Shown here: positions 1 through 7,051 of the stretch, in pieces
How the letters are laid out: each line of letters begins with the position of its first letter
Position numbering within the stretch: position 1 is the stretch's first letter
Origin: Ruminococcaceae bacterium UBA5891
GTDB taxonomy: Bacteria; Bacillota; Clostridia; Oscillospirales; Acutalibacteraceae
Assembly (NCBI GenBank): GCA_002431945.1
Contig: DJET01000028.1
Coordinates: 1-28,850 of the forward strand
DNA: 28,850 bases
Direction of reading: 5' to 3'
Position numbers and translations under genes: made by a program
Notes under the pieces: model-generated
What the model was told of the DNA's origin: nothing
Database searches by the model: none
What the model saw: only the letters and a program-made list of their open reading frames with translations

Positions 1-1017
1 TACAAGCTTAAGGATAACCGTGTTTTAAGAGCATATTACGGCGGAAAGCGCATTGATAAATTCCTCGGCAAAACGGAATGTAAGGATTCGCGCTATCCCG
101 AAGAATGGGTTGCCTCTGTAACGAGAGCTAAGAACAACGGGGTATTTAACGGCAACGAGGGTATGAGCTACTGCGAGGACGGTAGGCTATTAGCAGATAT
201 TATATCCGCCGCACCTGCCGCTAATTTAGGCAGAAAAAGCTATGAGCGCTTCGGCGGCGAGCTTTCGGTTCTTGTTAAAATACTCGACGCAAACGAGCGC
301 TTGTTTATTCAGTGCCACCCAACGGTTGAAATGGCAAAAAAATATTTTAATTCACAGTTTGGAAAAACGGAATGCTGGATCATTTTAGAGGCGGAGGAAA
401 ACGCCTGCGTATATCTCGGCTTTAAAGAGGGCATAAGCGAAGAAAAATGGCGCAGTCTTTTTGAAGCTCAGGACATAGCGGGAATGCTTGAATGTATGCA
501 CAGAATTTCGGTAAAACGCGGCGATATAGTTTTTGTTGACGGCGGTATGCCGCATGCTATCGGCGGCGGCTGTATGATGATAGAAGCGCAGGAGCCTACG
601 GATCTTATGGTTGTTCCGGAACGCCGTTCAAAAAGCGGAATAGTGCTGGCAGACGAGAGAATGCACTGCGGGCTGGGATTTGACAAAATGTTTGAATGCT
701 TCAATTATAAGGGGTATTCCTATGACGAGCTGTGCGCGGCGTATGTAAAGCATTTTGAACCGATAAACAATGAAATTACCAATGCCGTTGGCAAAGACCT
801 TACCGATAAATTCACGGTTGATTTTCTTAAATTTGATAAAAAAACCGAATTAAAGCTTTACGATTGCTTCAGGGTTGCAATAGTGCTTGAAGGAAAAGGC
901 GTTATTGAAAACAGCGAGCAGAAGGTGGAAATTAAAAAAGGCGATATGATGTTTATATCGGCTGATACACCCGATTTGTCTGTTACCGGCTGCGGAGAGC
1001 TTGTTTTGTGTTATTGA
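1..1017 (+). CDS. Class I mannose-6-phosphate isomerase-type protein, 5' end cut by the window
   Basis: The frame is open from base 1, so the first start codon inside the window (163) is internal; 338 residues are visible and only a short N-terminus is missing. The family is a zinc-dependent cytoplasmic cupin that interconverts mannose-6-phosphate and fructose-6-phosphate. Visible metal ligands, numbered from base 1, are Q104 and H106 in a Q-C-H-P motif, E124 in GKTE, and H185 in GGMPHAIGGG. The EAQEPTDL stretch after it fits the family core, and the C-terminal third is a second cupin-like segment ending in KKGDMMFISADTPDL. The family is clear from these motifs; the exact substrate is less so, because short clostridial members are often annotated only by homology. 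It ends in TGA-TAA, is followed by a terminator, and points toward the convergent regulator, so it probably belongs to another transcription unit. Confidence 0.85.
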   Translation, partial: YKLKDNRVLRAYYGGKRIDKFLGKTECKDSRYPEEWVASVTRAKNNGVFNGNEGMSYCEDGRLLADIISAAPAANLGRKSYERFGGELSVLVKILDANERLFIQCHPTVEMAKKYFNSQFGKTECWIILEAEENACVYLGFKEGISEEKWRSLFEAQDIAGMLECMHRISVKRGDIVFVDGGMPHAIGGGCMMIEAQEPTDLMVVPERRSKSGIVLADERMHCGLGFDKMFECFNYKGYSYDELCAAYVKHFEPINNEITNAVGKDLTDKFTVDFLKFDKKTELKLYDCFRVAIVLEGKGVIENSEQKVEIKKGDMMFISADTPDLSVTGCGELVLCY

Positions 1018-1045
1018 TAATTCTAACTGAATTTTGTTTTATAAC

Positions 1046-1084
1046 AAAGAGTCATAGCTTGCTAAATGCGGGCTATGACTCTTT
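1046..1084. terminator. Bidirectional intrinsic terminator between convergent genes
   Basis: A perfect 13-bp inverted repeat (1046-1058 with 1072-1084) encloses a 13-base loop. The left arm starts AAAGAGTC and the right arm ends GACTCTTT, so either strand carries a U-tract at the 3' side of the stem. It lies between the stop of the isomerase gene and the stop of the AraC-type gene and can serve both. Confidence 0.85.
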
Positions 1085-1092
1085 TAAATCTT

Positions 1093-1947
1093 TCATTTCT
1101 TTTTGCGGTATTCCGAAGGGGTAAGACCCGTATGCTTTTTAAAAAGCTTGCTGAAGTAAAGCTGATCGGGAATCCCTACCGAATCGGCAATACTTCCGAT
1201 TTTAATATTAGTGCTTTTTAAAAGGTCCTTGGCAGCAGAAATGCGCACATTAGTCAAATAGGCATACGGCGTCAAGCCGGTAAGCGCTTTAAAAGATCTG
1301 ATAAAATGATATTTGCTCATAAGGCAGCGCGAGGCAAGATCCTCAATATCAATGTTTTTTTGATAGCATGTGTTAATTGTATTGATTGCCGGAGAAAGCT
1401 GTTTGACTATTTGACCGTTAGCTGAGCTATTGTTATGAACCAAGCGGGCGATTTCCGAAAGCAGGTCAAGTAAATAAGAATTGCATTTTATAAATTTATA
1501 TTCATTTGCCGACTGCATTTCGTTGATTATTTTTAAAAAAATTTGTTCTATAGGCTTTATATTGCTGACCTCGTAAAACCTTTTCTTGTCAAGATTACAG
1601 TTGGAAAGTAATTCCTCAGCTCCGTATCCGAGAAAATGTATCCAATATCGCGTAGCTTTGTGGTTTAATCCCGAAAACATTTGCGGTTCGTTCGGTTTAT
1701 AAATAATAACGGTTCCTTTTTCTGCTTTATAATGCTTGGATGTACCGGCGCTGTCATTGTTATAAACAAAAGAACCTTCCACTATGAAATTTAACATATA
1801 ATCCGGAGTGCCGTTGTCACGCGAAAAAGTATGCCCCTTAAGCGAATTTGAAACACCGCATGAATGAACATGAATATAATCCCTGTTCAGTATTAAATAT
1901 TCATCATCATCTGTTTCGTTTGTAAATTGAAAAAGCTTTTCAGACAT
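1093..1947 (-). CDS. AraC-family transcriptional regulator
   Basis: A 284-residue protein with the usual two-part design of the family. Residues about 20-110 form a cupin-like effector-binding domain, with the typical KAEKGTVIIYKPNEPQ stretch near 74-89. Residues about 199-284 hold the paired helix-turn-helix DNA-binding domain (IEDLASRCLMSKYHFIRSFK, then IGSIADSVGIPDQLYFSKLFKKHTG) and end in the signature TPSEYR. It has no membrane segment and acts in the cytoplasm. A strong GAGGGGG ribosome site sits upstream of the ATG. It is transcribed away from the large sugar-utilisation operon and shares its promoter region, the usual arrangement for a local activator that responds to a sugar from the pathway. 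The inducer cannot be read from the sequence. Confidence 0.93.
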   Translation of the reverse strand: MSEKLFQFTNETDDDEYLILNRDYIHVHSCGVSNSLKGHTFSRDNGTPDYMLNFIVEGSFVYNNDSAGTSKHYKAEKGTVIIYKPNEPQMFSGLNHKATRYWIHFLGYGAEELLSNCNLDKKRFYEVSNIKPIEQIFLKIINEMQSANEYKFIKCNSYLLDLLSEIARLVHNNSSANGQIVKQLSPAINTINTCYQKNIDIEDLASRCLMSKYHFIRSFKALTGLTPYAYLTNVRISAAKDLLKSTNIKIGSIADSVGIPDQLYFSKLFKKHTGLTPSEYRKKK

Positions 1948-2007
1948 ATCAATTACCCCCTCGGCGGTTAAAATCTTAAATATTGTTGAAAATATTGTAC
2001 CGATATC

Positions 2008-2036
2008 AGTATATATTTTTTAAAAATGCTTGTCAA
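2008..2036 (-). promoter_or_regulatory. Sigma-A-type promoter of the AraC-type gene
   Basis: Read on the minus strand, TTGACA (2036-2031) is a perfect -35 element. It is followed after 17 bases by TATACT (2013-2008), a five-of-six match to the -10 element. Transcription would start near 2001, about 54 bases before the ATG at 1947. This is the best promoter match in the window. Confidence 0.75.
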
Positions 2037-2115
2037 CCGTTTTGAAAATTTGTTTTCGACGGCGGAGGGATTATTTAACGTTTGTGATTACCGAGTGACT
2101 GTATAACTTAAGGGA

Positions 2116-2144
2116 TTGAAATACATAGTTAGATTTTTTATATT
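2116..2144 (+). promoter_or_regulatory. Candidate promoter of the sugar-utilisation operon (distal)
   Basis: TTGAAA (2116-2121), a 17-base spacer and TATATT (2139-2144) match the sigma-A consensus at five of six positions in each box. The leader would be about 260 bases. The A+T-rich context makes chance matches likely, so this is a candidate only. Confidence 0.4.
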
Positions 2145-2272
2145 ACATAGCAATTATTTTCATATTTTCTAAGCAATTCTTTCTATTTAAAATTCAATGC
2201 ACATACAGTATAATTATTGTGTAAATTGCCACTAAACCTAATAATAAATTCTGAAAGTTTATGTGAATACAT

Positions 2273-2303
2273 TTAACAGATAAAATTTTAAAAGCGTTAT
2301 AAT
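2273..2303 (+). promoter_or_regulatory. Candidate promoter of the sugar-utilisation operon (proximal)
   Basis: TTAACA (2273-2278) is followed, after a long 19-base spacer, by a perfect TATAAT (2298-2303). A poor spacer with a good -10 box would suit a promoter that needs an activator such as the divergent AraC-type protein, but this is inference. The leader would be about 100 bases. Confidence 0.4.
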
Positions 2304-2409
2304 GATTTTTTAAATAAAAATATTCTTTTGGAATTTAATGTAAAATAATCAATTTTTTACCTATTATTACGAATGCACGGTGAGGAATAAATTGTTTGGA
2401 GGAAAAGCA

Positions 2410-5232
2410 GTGAAAAGAGCGATAGGATTTGTTTTGGCGGCGGTGCTGACACTACAGGCGGGCGTTCTCGCTTTCGGAGAGGAAACCGCAGCGGTAAATG
2501 CCGGGGAAAATGCGGTTGCGGAATATGCTTCGGACGACGGCAGCTTTTCCGCTTATTACAGTAAATACGCGGATTATGAGCGCCCGGAAGAAATACTGAC
2601 CGTTAAAGCCGCCGCAAATGAAGAATTTGACGGAGAAAAGGGAACGGTTATATCCGAAGGGGATGCCGCAACCTTGAATTTTACGGTCAACAAGAGCGGA
2701 GTATATCCTATAGCTTTCAGATATTACAACAGTGACGATTCCGAAAACGATTACATAATTTCCTTTAAAACGGACGGAAAGCTGCCTTATGACGAGGCGG
2801 AATATCTCACACTGCACAGAGTTTGGCAGGACGAAGCATCAAGCGAATATGAAAAGGATGAAAACGGAAACGATATAAGACCTTCGCAATTTAATGTTAA
2901 AATGTGGACGGAAAGTTACATTGAGGATAACAGGGGGCTTTACGAGCTGCCGTATTTTGTTTTCCTTGAGAAAGGGCAGCACACTTTTGAAATAGCGTCG
3001 CAAAACGGCAAATTTATATTAGGCTCGGTTAAATTGGGAACCGATGCAAGTTCACCCAAATATTCCGAATATGCGGCAAATGCGGCCGAATACAACGGCG
3101 AGACCGTAATTCTACAGGCGGAAAACAGTTATTTGAAAAGCAATTCCTCGCTTTACCCCACCTACGATAAAACCAATTCGGCAACCGTTCCGCAGGACGC
3201 AAGCTGCGTTTTGCTTAATACAATAGGAAAATCCAATTGGAACAGGATAGGCGATTATATTTCGTGGCAGCCACCGATTAAAAGTGCAGGCTGGTACAAA
3301 ATTGCCGTAAGAGCAAGGCAGAATATAAATCAGGGTATGTATTCTTACCGCACGCTTAAAATAAACGGTAAGGTCCCGTTTGACGAAGCACAAAATATTG
3401 CATTTCCGTTTGATTCCGATTGGTATATAAAAACCTTGGGGGATAACGAGCCGTATTTATTTTATCTTGAACCCGGCGATACAATATCACTTACGGTAAC
3501 AATGGGGCCGATAAGCGAAATACTGCGAAAATTGAATTACTATACCGTAGAATCCAACAGGATCTACCGCGAGGTAATTTCAATAACCGGCACATCGGTT
3601 GATATGTACCGCGATTATATGCTTGATTCGCAGCTTCCCGATCTTGAAAAAGAGCTTGCAAGCGTTGCCGAAAATCTTACCAAAATTTCAAAGGATTTTG
3701 AAAGGATAACCGGAACAAAAGGCTCGCAGGCTTCAATAATTGATTATGTAATAAACATTTTCAATGACTTTTCAAAGGACTGTAACGAAATACCCGGCCG
3801 TTTAAGCGCGTTTCAGGGAGCGCTCGGAAATTTAGGCAGTCTTATCAGTACCCTGGCGCAGCAGCCGTTAGAGCTTGATTATTTTGTTTTTGCGGGTGAG
3901 AACGCCGATATTCCGAAAGCAAATAATAATTGGTTTACTCAAACATTTTTTTCACTCAAATCCTTCGCAGCTTCTTTTTCAAACGATTATGATATCGGCG
4001 GAAAAAAGGAAAGCGAAATTATAAATGTCTGGGCTTCGGTAGGGCGCGATCAGGCTAAGATAATAAACAATCTTATCCGAAACGATTTTACACCGAAATA
4101 TAAAACAAAAATAAATTTCAGCATAGTGGATTCCGGAGTTCTTATAAAGGCAAGTCTTGCGGGCAAGGGACCCGATGTATCGCTGCTTGCAGGTGTTCCG
4201 CTTGAATTGGCGGCAAGAGGCGCGCTGGTCTCGCTTTCCGATTATGATATTGATTCCTTAAAGGGCGAATTCAACGATAGCCTGTGGGAGGCTATGAGCT
4301 ATAACGGAAAGATTTACGCATTGCCCGAAACCCTTACATTCTATGCTATGTTTTACCGTAAGGATATTTTTGAGCAGTACGGTCTGAGTGTTCCGAACAC
4401 CTGGGATGATTTTTATAAGGTGATAGAGGAACTGCAGAAAAACAATCTTACCATAGGTATTCCGGAAATGGATAAAACCAATTACGGCGTTTCACAGGGT
4501 ATATCTATTTTTAATATGTTTCTTCTGCAAAAGGGCGGCACATATTACAATGAAGCCCGTAATAAGGCACTGTTTAATACTGAAAGCGCTTTTGAAGCTT
4601 TTGAGGAATGGGTAGATCTTCACAAGCTTTACAGCAATAACAGGGAATTTGATTTTTACAGTCGTTTCCGCACGGGTGAAATGCCGCTTTCAATTCAGCT
4701 TTACTCAGCATATGATCAGATTTCCTCCGCCGCGCCCGAAATTCAGGGACTATGGGCAATGGCGCCTATTCCCGGAACAGCCAAGCCCGACGGAACCGTT
4801 GATAAAACCCAGGCGGGAAATGTTACGGGCTGTTATATGCTTAAAAGCGCCGTTAAAAAAGGGATTGATAAAAAGGCGTTTGAGTTTATGCGTTGGTGGG
4901 TAGGCTCTGAAACGCAGACAAAATACGGTAAGGAGCTTGAGGCAACATTAGGCGTTGCCGCAAGATATACTCCGGCAAATACGGTGGCGCTTAATAATCT
5001 CGGGTGGTCGGTCGCGGAAAAAGGCGTTTTGAACGAATCGCTTAAATATGTTATAACCCTTCCGCAGATTCCCGGTAACTATTTAATGCAGCGTTCTTTA
5101 ACAACCGCCTTCCGTTCGGCTGTAGAGGGAAAGAACAGGGCAAGACGCGCGCTTACCATAGCGAATAAAGAAATAAATGATGAGCTTACAAGAAAACGGG
5201 CGGAGTTCGGGCTTGACAAGGAGGAAAAATAA
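2410..5232 (+). CDS. Very large secreted solute-binding protein (family 1) with N-terminal sugar-binding-like domains
   Basis: I place the start at GTG 2410, not at the longer in-frame GTG 2380, because GGAGGA (2398-2403) lies six bases before it and the product then begins with a clean signal peptide (MKRAIGFVLAAVLTLQAGVLAF). The 940-residue product has two beta-sandwich-like segments (about 40-210 and 230-380; the second opens with ETVILQAENSYL, as in carbohydrate-binding folds), a helical connector (about 395-490), and a C-terminal family 1 ABC binding-protein domain (about 535-940, with DVSLLAG, YNGKIYALPET and VPNTWDDFYKVIEEL). It should capture an oligosaccharide outside the membrane for the two permeases that follow. 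Family 1 binding proteins are usually about 400-450 residues, so this is over twice the norm. There is no lipobox cysteine and no C-terminal anchor, so how it stays at the cell surface is unclear. Confidence 0.85.
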   Translation: MKRAIGFVLAAVLTLQAGVLAFGEETAAVNAGENAVAEYASDDGSFSAYYSKYADYERPEEILTVKAAANEEFDGEKGTVISEGDAATLNFTVNKSGVYPIAFRYYNSDDSENDYIISFKTDGKLPYDEAEYLTLHRVWQDEASSEYEKDENGNDIRPSQFNVKMWTESYIEDNRGLYELPYFVFLEKGQHTFEIASQNGKFILGSVKLGTDASSPKYSEYAANAAEYNGETVILQAENSYLKSNSSLYPTYDKTNSATVPQDASCVLLNTIGKSNWNRIGDYISWQPPIKSAGWYKIAVRARQNINQGMYSYRTLKINGKVPFDEAQNIAFPFDSDWYIKTLGDNEPYLFYLEPGDTISLTVTMGPISEILRKLNYYTVESNRIYREVISITGTSVDMYRDYMLDSQLPDLEKELASVAENLTKISKDFERITGTKGSQASIIDYVINIFNDFSKDCNEIPGRLSAFQGALGNLGSLISTLAQQPLELDYFVFAGENADIPKANNNWFTQTFFSLKSFAASFSNDYDIGGKKESEIINVWASVGRDQAKIINNLIRNDFTPKYKTKINFSIVDSGVLIKASLAGKGPDVSLLAGVPLELAARGALVSLSDYDIDSLKGEFNDSLWEAMSYNGKIYALPETLTFYAMFYRKDIFEQYGLSVPNTWDDFYKVIEELQKNNLTIGIPEMDKTNYGVSQGISIFNMFLLQKGGTYYNEARNKALFNTESAFEAFEEWVDLHKLYSNNREFDFYSRFRTGEMPLSIQLYSAYDQISSAAPEIQGLWAMAPIPGTAKPDGTVDKTQAGNVTGCYMLKSAVKKGIDKKAFEFMRWWVGSETQTKYGKELEATLGVAARYTPANTVALNNLGWSVAEKGVLNESLKYVITLPQIPGNYLMQRSLTTAFRSAVEGKNRARRALTIANKEINDELTRKRAEFGLDKEEK

Positions 5233-5236
5233 GGCG

Positions 5237-6136
5237 ATGAAGAAAAATAAAAATAAAAAAACGCTTAATAAAAATGCGCCGTTTGTAGTCCTTGTTGCGC
5301 CTTTTACAATCTTCTTTGTTGTGTTTACGGTTATTCCCATACTTTCGGCACTTGCTTTGAGCTTTACGGATTATAACCTGCTGCAAATAAATAACTTTGT
5401 GGGCTTTAAAAATTATACGCGGTTGCTTTTGGATGATTCCGTGTTTTTGATCGCCTTTAAAAACACAATGATACAGGCGCTTATAACAGGACCTATCGGT
5501 TTTATATTAAGCTTTGTTATAGCCTGGCTCATCAACGAGCTCGGCAGAACCACAAGAAGCATTGTAACGCTTATAGTATACAGCCCTGCGCTTGCGGGAA
5601 ATATTTTTTTCATATGGCAATACATATTTTCAAGCGATTCCCGCGGCTTTATAAACAATATACTTATTCAGCTCGGCGTTATAAAGGACCCGATATATTG
5701 GCTTACCGATGAAAAGTATAATTTCATTATTGTTATGATAGTTTCTGTTTGGATGGGCTTCGGAACAGGCTTTCTTTCGTTTGTTGCGGGCTTTAAATCG
5801 CTCGATAAATCCTTTTTTGAGGCGGCGGCGGTTGACGGACTTAAAAACCGCTGGCAGGAGCTTTATTACGTTACATTCCCGCAAATGGGACCGCAGCTTA
5901 TGTTTGGCGCGGTAATGTCGATATCCTCGGCTTTTGCGGTGGGAACGGTAAACCAAAACCTTACCGGTTTTCCAAGCTCAAATTATTCTACGCATACAAT
6001 ATTACTGCATATGACCGACTATGCAAACAACCGTTATGAAATGGGTTATGCCTCGGCGGTTGCGGTTGTGCTGTTTATTCTTATGGTGTTGTTTAAGGCA
6101 ATAGTAAATAAGGTATTGAAAAAATTCAACGGATAG
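5237..6136 (+). CDS. Sugar ABC transporter permease, MalF/UgpA type (first set)
   Basis: An integral membrane subunit of a carbohydrate ABC importer. ATG 5237 is preferred over the in-frame ATG 5177, which overlaps the upstream gene; AAGGAGG at 5218-5224 precedes it, slightly far away. The product has 299 residues, a basic Lys/Asn-rich N-terminus and about six membrane segments. The EAA loop that docks the ATPase is clear at residues 195-201 (EAAAVDG). It starts four bases after the large binding protein gene, so the two are probably co-translated. No ATP-binding subunit is encoded anywhere in the window; such importers in Firmicutes commonly share an MsmK-like ATPase encoded elsewhere. The transported sugar is not evident. 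Confidence 0.93.
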   Translation: MKKNKNKKTLNKNAPFVVLVAPFTIFFVVFTVIPILSALALSFTDYNLLQINNFVGFKNYTRLLLDDSVFLIAFKNTMIQALITGPIGFILSFVIAWLINELGRTTRSIVTLIVYSPALAGNIFFIWQYIFSSDSRGFINNILIQLGVIKDPIYWLTDEKYNFIIVMIVSVWMGFGTGFLSFVAGFKSLDKSFFEAAAVDGLKNRWQELYYVTFPQMGPQLMFGAVMSISSAFAVGTVNQNLTGFPSSNYSTHTILLHMTDYANNRYEMGYASAVAVVLFILMVLFKAIVNKVLKKFNG

Positions 6137-6147
6137 GGGACGGAAAT

Positions 6148-7041
6148 ATGAGCAAGCTTTTTCGCAAAATTAAAATATATATCCGTTCTCATAAAACGGT
6201 TAGACTTTCAAGATCAAAAGCCGGAGATATAGGCGTATTTATTTTCCTGCTTTTAATATGCGCGTTTATGATCTTACCGATGCTTTATTCGGTAATACAG
6301 GCATTTAAACCGCTTGACGAGCTGTTTTTATATCCTCCGCGTTTTTTCGTGCGCAACCCTACAACGCAGAACTTCTCCGATGTTTTTTATCTTACCGAAA
6401 GTCTTGAGGTTCCGTTTCTGCGGTATGTTTTCAACAGCGTTTTTATTACTGTTGCGGGAACGGCAATCTACATAATTCTGGCGTCGGCTGCAGGATATGC
6501 GCTCGGAAAAGGCACTTTCAAGGGTAAAGGCGCGCTTTCCGCACTTGTTGTGTGGGCGCTGCTTTTCAGACCCGAGGTTACGGCAATTCCGCAGTATGTT
6601 ATAGTTTCAAAGCTCGGAATGGTCAATACCTACTGGGCCCTTATATTGCCGGCGCTTGCAAGCACAATGGGCGTATTTCTTATAAGGCAGTTTGTTGTTG
6701 TTGCAATCCCCGACGCTACGCTTGAGGCGGCAAGAATTGACGGGGCAAGCGAATACAGAATTTTCTTTAAAATTGTTATGCCGGGAATTAAACCCGCTTT
6801 AATGACGGCGATAATATTCACATTTCAGTCCTTATGGAATTCGGCAAGCGGAACGCAGTTTATATTCAGCGAGAAATTAAAGGGGCTTCCGAATGTTTTA
6901 TCAACCATTGTTGCGGGCGGTATTGCAAGAGCGGGAGCGGCGTCTGCGGTAAGCGTTATTTTAATGGTTCCGCCTATAATCGTATTCCTTATTTCGCAAA
7001 GCTCGGTTATGGAAACAATGACGCATTCGGGTCTTAAATAG
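6148..7041 (+). CDS. Sugar ABC transporter permease, MalG/UgpE type (first set)
   Basis: Partner permease of the preceding gene, 297 residues with about six membrane segments and the EAA docking loop EAARIDG at 193-199. A basic N-terminal tail (residues 1-25) precedes the first membrane helix, and PPRFF near 63-67 is typical of MalG-type proteins. The ribosome site is the purine run AGGGGACGGA just before the ATG. It lies 11 bases after its partner, which supports one heterodimeric channel fed by the large binding protein upstream. Confidence 0.93.
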   Translation: MSKLFRKIKIYIRSHKTVRLSRSKAGDIGVFIFLLLICAFMILPMLYSVIQAFKPLDELFLYPPRFFVRNPTTQNFSDVFYLTESLEVPFLRYVFNSVFITVAGTAIYIILASAAGYALGKGTFKGKGALSALVVWALLFRPEVTAIPQYVIVSKLGMVNTYWALILPALASTMGVFLIRQFVVVAIPDATLEAARIDGASEYRIFFKIVMPGIKPALMTAIIFTFQSLWNSASGTQFIFSEKLKGLPNVLSTIVAGGIARAGAASAVSVILMVPPIIVFLISQSSVMETMTHSGLK

Positions 7042-7051
7042 GAGCAGAGTT

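Larger units (their letters stand above)
1948..2409. promoter_or_regulatory. Divergent intergenic regulatory region
   Basis: About 460 A+T-rich bases without a credible gene separate the AraC-type gene from the operon. The region holds a near-consensus promoter for the regulator, two weaker candidates for the operon, and an 8-base direct repeat TTGAAAAT at 1986-1993 and 2042-2049 that flanks the regulator promoter. I see no riboswitch-like structure and no convincing catabolite-response element. Whichever candidate is used, the operon leader would be roughly 100 to 260 bases long. Confidence 0.6.

Noticed and set aside
2073..2087. Possible catabolite-response (cre-like) element around TTAACGTTTG
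   Set aside because: Only the central ACGTTT part fits; several fixed positions of the CcpA consensus are wrong on both sides.
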